26,848 nucleotides of DNA, from positions 1 through 26,848 of the forward strand of contig JAOXYB010047502.1 of NCBI GenBank assembly GCA_028565635.1, given 5' to 3'. Every line of letters starts with the position of its first letter. The first letter of the stretch is position 1. Both the position numbers and the translations under genes were made by a program. Positions 1 to 26,848 of the stretch are shown here, piece by piece. This DNA comes from Phoronis ovalis. Its lineage: Eukaryota; Phoronida; Phoronidae. Below the pieces are notes generated by a model. It worked only from the letters and a program-made list of their open reading frames with translations, ran no database searches and was not told the DNA's origin.

Positions 1-311
1 TATGCTGCCCCATTGGCTTCCTTTTTTTAGCCTCCACTTTTATGTGGGCCTTGAATATTGGAAACCTAATTGCCACAATATCTGTATTTCCACCTTTATG
101 CATTTTTATAACTTTTTCAACCCTAGTGATTATTTTTGTTCAAGGCACCAGGTTAAAAAGGTTGGACTATCATGCATCAGTTTGGTACAGGTCAAGCATT
201 AACCATAATTTCTCCAGTGTGGTGTTGGTTAAAATTTAAAGAATCACATTCTCCAATGTCTAATTAGTTATAGAATTATTTTGCTAAAAGATTTTAAAAT
301 TTGTTTTGCAG
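1..311. other. Intron upstream of the S1 exon
   Basis: Pyrimidine-rich intron that ends at the S1 acceptor. It contains a hydrophobic open frame (42-239), but no S0 or pre-S1 Slo motif (such as the conserved SGQT-TGR block) in any frame, so the preceding coding exon must lie outside the window. Confidence 0.6.

Positions 312-26848
<26,537 letters not shown>

Noticed and set aside
42-239. Hydrophobic open frame resembling a membrane segment upstream of S1
   Set aside because: It does not match Slo S0. Its only plausible donor (before gttaaa) would leave phase 2, while the S1 exon needs phase 0; the expected TGR motif is absent.

Overview
The window is one stretch of a large, AT-rich, intron-dense metazoan gene on the + strand. 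It encodes a calcium- and voltage-gated BK (Slo1/slowpoke/KCNMA1 family) potassium channel. No second gene could be supported on either strand. Exons were located by translating between consensus splice sites and matching conserved Slo protein blocks recalled from fly and human. The residues suggest a non-arthropod, non-vertebrate animal. A lophotrochozoan, probably a mollusc, is my best guess, and that is inference only. The gene is cut at both ends: the S0/N-terminal exons lie upstream of base 1, and the end of RCK2 lies downstream of 26848.

Layout: S1 (312-373), the S1-S2 loop and S2 (2456-2555), S3 (3760-3871), S4-S5 (4816-4967), then two tandem copies of the pore exon (7713-7883 and 7936-8106) and two tandem copies of the S6-end/linker exon (9533-9624 and 9691-9782). 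RCK1 follows (11208-15316), with a third duplicated exon pair (13525-13637 and 14536-14648). The RCK1-RCK2 linker region (15317-23286) holds eight short candidate cassette exons of 75, 36, 36, 63, 12, 45, 48 and 12 nt. All are multiples of three and all are phase 1-1. RCK2 follows (23565-26548) with an acidic 69-nt cassette and the calcium bowl. One copy of each duplicated exon plus the 15 single-copy exons gives 2502 nt, or 834 codons, without a frame break.

How it works together: every pair member joins its neighbours in frame. For the second and third pairs, using both copies or neither shifts the frame. For the pore pair, the 52-nt spacer looks too short to splice. The pore pair changes the residue aligned with human Y294 (the external TEA site) and with G310 (the S6 di-glycine). 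The next pair changes the residue aligned with A316 in the inner pore. The RCK1 pair changes residues beside the one aligned with E535 of the RCK1 calcium site. The gene therefore looks like a combinatorial device for tuning blocker sensitivity, gating and calcium response. Three two-way choices and up to nine optional cassettes give an upper bound of 4096 forms if the choices are independent.

The introns carry three foldback or MITE-like elements (5691-6142, 12900-13340, 20817-21476), a seven-copy 52-bp minisatellite ending just before an acceptor, weaker degenerate repeats, a perfect 22-bp palindrome and a perfect 15-bp-stem hairpin.
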